A program made the position numbers and the translations under genes. The notes under the pieces were generated by a model. The model saw only the letters and a program-made list of their open reading frames with translations, had not been told where the DNA came from and made no database searches. Shown here piece by piece: positions 8,355 to 10,000 of a stretch of DNA of 10,000 nt; position 1 is the first letter of the stretch; the number at the start of each line of letters is the position of its first letter. Origin of the DNA: Penaeus vannamei (Eukaryota; Arthropoda; Malacostraca; Decapoda; Penaeidae). The stretch is from the NCBI RefSeq assembly GCF_042767895.1, contig NC_091554.1, forward strand, positions 41,198,802-41,208,801. Direction: 5' to 3'.

Positions 8355-8698
8355 GAAGGGGGGTCGGGGAGAGGGGTGGGAGGAGGGGGGAGGGAAAGGG
8401 AGGGGTTGGGGGAAAGGAGAGGAGGAGGGAGGGGGAGAGAGGGGTTGGGGGAAAGGGAGAGGGAAGGAGAGGGGTGGGAAGAGGGGGAGGAAGGAGAGGG
8501 GTGGGAGGAAGGGGGAGAAGGAGAGGGAAAGAGAGGAAAGAAGAGAGGTGGGAGGAAGAGGGAGAGGAAGAGGAAAGGAGGGAATGAGAGAAAGGAGAGG
8601 GGTATGAGAAAAAAGGAGAAGGAAGGAGAGGGGTATGAGAGAAAAGGAGAAGGAAAGAGAGGGGTGGGAGGAAAAGAGAGAAAGAGAAAGAAAGAGAG
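8355..8698. repeat. G-rich purine minisatellite block
   Basis: Almost all G and A on the + strand, with local tandem periods. A 39-bp offset separates GGGGTTGGGGGAAAGG copies at 8402 and 8441. A 27-bp period is seen at AAGGAGAGGG, starts 8464, 8491 and 8518. A 31-bp period is seen at GGGGTATGAG or GGGGTGGGAG, starts 8599, 8630 and 8661. G-runs in the first 150 bases favour G-quadruplexes; the purine bias favours triplex. The Gly, Arg and Glu-rich open frames are composition artefacts. Confidence 0.92.
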
Positions 8699-8700
8699 GC

Positions 8701-8783
8701 AACCCTCCTCCACCCCCCCTTCCCCTCTTAAACCCATCCTTCACCCTCTGTCTCTCCTCCCTCCGCCTCTTTCGTCTCTTTAG
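8701..8783. repeat. C/T polypyrimidine tract ending in TTTAG
   Basis: Right after the purine block the + strand flips to CCCTCCTCCACC and CTCTCCTCCCTCC sequence, ending CTCTTTCGTCTCTTTAG before ACATTCGG. The end resembles a 3' splice acceptor, but the same composition arises from the repeat itself. Confidence 0.7.
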
Positions 8784-8930
8784 ACATTCGGAATCCTTCT
8801 GTAATACTAGTTTTCACTTTAGGGGGATCTTGTTTTGCTTCTTGTTCTTCTGTTTCTCCTTTTTCTGTAACTCTATTTCTTTATTTTTTTAATGTTTTTT
8901 TTTTTTTTTTTTTTATATATGGGTTTTTAT

Positions 8931-8967
<37 letters not shown>

Positions 8968-9029
8968 TATCTATTTATCTATTATTATCACCGTTATTAC
9001 TATTGTTTGTCTTCAAATAATTACATTCC
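8784..9029. other. T-rich island with two long poly(T) runs
   Basis: Mixed T-rich sequence to 8894, then (T)20 at 8895-8914, ATATATGGGTTTTTATG, and (T)33 at 8932-8964. A short ATCT/ATT patch follows (8965-9000), then mixed sequence to 9029. The paired homopolymers might be remnants of minus-strand poly(A) tails, but no element body is recognisable. Confidence 0.7.
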
Positions 9030-10000
9030 CCGGTCTTCTCTTTTTTCTCTTCTTCCTCTTCCATATTTCCTAATATTCATCTGCCTCTTCCTCTTTCTCC
9101 TTGTCTTCCTTGTTCTTCTCCCTTTCTCTTCCGTCTTCTCCATTTCCCCTTTTCATTCTCTCCCTCCTGTTCTTCCTTTTTTCCTCCTCTGCTTTCTGCG
9201 TCTCCTCCTCTTCCTTCTCTATTTTTCCTTCCTCCTTTTCCTTATCCTTCTCTGTTATATCCTCCTCCTACGCCTCTTCTTCTATCTTCTTCCTTGCCTC
9301 CTTCATCTTCTCCTTTCTACGTCTTCTTCCTCTTCCTTCTAATCCTCTTTTACTTCATCTACCTCCTCGTCATATGTTTCTTTTTCCTTCTTTTTCTGGT
9401 TTACCTCCTCGTTTTCTTCTTCTTCCTTCTCCTGCTCTTCCTCTACTACCTCTCTTCTTCCTCCTCCTCCACTTCCTCTTCCTCTATTCCATCCTTCTCC
9501 TCCTTCTCCTCCTCCTTCCTCTCATTCTCCTCCTCCTCCTTCCTCCTCTTCCTGCTGCTGTTTATCCTCCTTCTTCTCTTCCCCCTCCTCCTTCTGCTTT
9601 TTCTACCACTTTCCCTCCTCCTCCTACCTTCCCTCCTCCTCCTTTCCCTTTTCCATTTTCCTCCTCCTTGTCCTCCCTCCTCACGGTCTCTCCTCCCCCT
9701 TCTCCTTTTACTCATTCTCTTGTACCCTTATCCTCCTTCTTCCCCTTCCCTCGTCCTTCTCCTCGTCTCCCTCTTCCTCCTCCCTCCTCCTCATCCAGTT
9801 CTCCCTCACGGTCCCTCTTCCTCCTCCTCTTCTTCTCCTCCTACTCCACTTCCTCTTCCTCTCCTCCTCTTCCTCCATTTCCTCTTCCTCCTCCTCCTCT
9901 TCCTCTTCCTCTCTCCTCCTCCTCCTCCTCCCCTTCCCTCCTCTTCCACCTCCTCTTCCTCTCCCTCCTCCCTCCTCCTCCCCCCTCCTCTTCCACCTCC
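9030..10000. repeat. TTC/TCC polypyrimidine tract
   Basis: About 970 bases of CTTCCTCCTC-type sequence, T-richer at the left and C-richer toward the right, with isolated A or G interruptions. 9878-9947 is 70 uninterrupted pyrimidines and 9949-9994 a further 46. At the right end CCTCCTCTTCCACCTCC recurs at about 9937-9953 and 9984-10000 (offset 47), so tandem order may continue beyond the window. The 89-codon minus frame at 9446-9715, rich in Arg, Glu and Lys, is a shadow of this repeat. Confidence 0.93.

Noticed and set aside
8135..8783. Gly/Arg/Glu-rich open frames resembling low-complexity nuclear proteins
   Set aside because: Several frames on both strands stay open together, and the composition follows the G/A block exactly. 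No folded domain or plausible start context.
9446..9715. Arg/Glu/Lys-rich minus-strand frame like a charged coiled-coil protein
   Set aside because: It is the translation of (GGA/GAA)n. No heptad pattern or non-repeat sequence supports a gene.

Overview
This window reads as intergenic or intronic DNA from a microsatellite-dense animal genome, most plausibly a decapod crustacean of the penaeid shrimp type. Established knowledge: penaeid genomes are unusually rich in (AG)n, (AT)n, (AC)n and ATT/ATC repeats, often as compound tracts hundreds of bases long, which is what is seen here. The species call is inference; other decapods or repeat-rich molluscs are possible. By my boundaries, roughly 70 to 75 percent of the window is simple, cryptically simple or tandem-repeat DNA. 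I found no protein-coding gene, RNA gene, recognisable transposon or CRISPR array. The long open frames are stop-free translations of repeats.

Layout. 1-224 is C-rich minisatellite-like DNA. 225-504 is T-rich with an 87-bp tandem duplication. 505-1037 is degenerate ATT/ATC DNA abutting a 525-bp (GA)n tract (1038-1562). A short single-copy-looking island precedes a (CA)n tract (1700-1871) that holds a (CCCA)-type insert. 1872-2573 has a small island, a heptamer repeat, (TG)n and a 20/40-bp CA-rich minisatellite. 2574-2893 is a GC-rich block that switches from G-rich to C-rich on the + strand and has an 18-bp perfect inverted repeat. A T-rich island leads to a (CT)n(TA)n compound tract (3134-3385) and a second ATT/ATC block (to 3733).

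3734-4040 is a single-copy-looking island with a splice-acceptor-like site. 4041-4580 is TATC-type DNA built around a 35-bp minisatellite. 4581-4688 has a TATA-like element. 4689-5160 is CT-rich with a 50-bp minisatellite and another (CT)n(TA)n junction. 5161-5511 is the largest single-copy-looking island in the middle of the window. 5512-5730 is CT-rich.

5799-6876 is the most structured element: a satellite-like array of 37-bp (A) and 39-bp (B) units arranged as a higher-order A-A-B repeat, five times in tandem, with degenerate flanks. 6877-7049 is an island. 7050-7944 is a long CT/TA field holding a tandem duplication of a 340-370 bp composite unit. 8093-8783 is a C-rich block, a CpG-rich island with a perfect 12-bp palindrome, a G-rich purine minisatellite block, then a short C-rich tract. 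8784-9029 is T-rich with long poly(T). 9030-10000 is a nearly continuous TTC/TCC polypyrimidine tract running off the window.

No genes act together here. What the window offers is repeat architecture: nested tandem arrays, a constant + strand polarity of the (CT)n(TA)n junctions, and sequences expected to form G-quadruplexes, triplexes and cruciforms. Exact lengths of the long perfect tracts depend on assembly accuracy.
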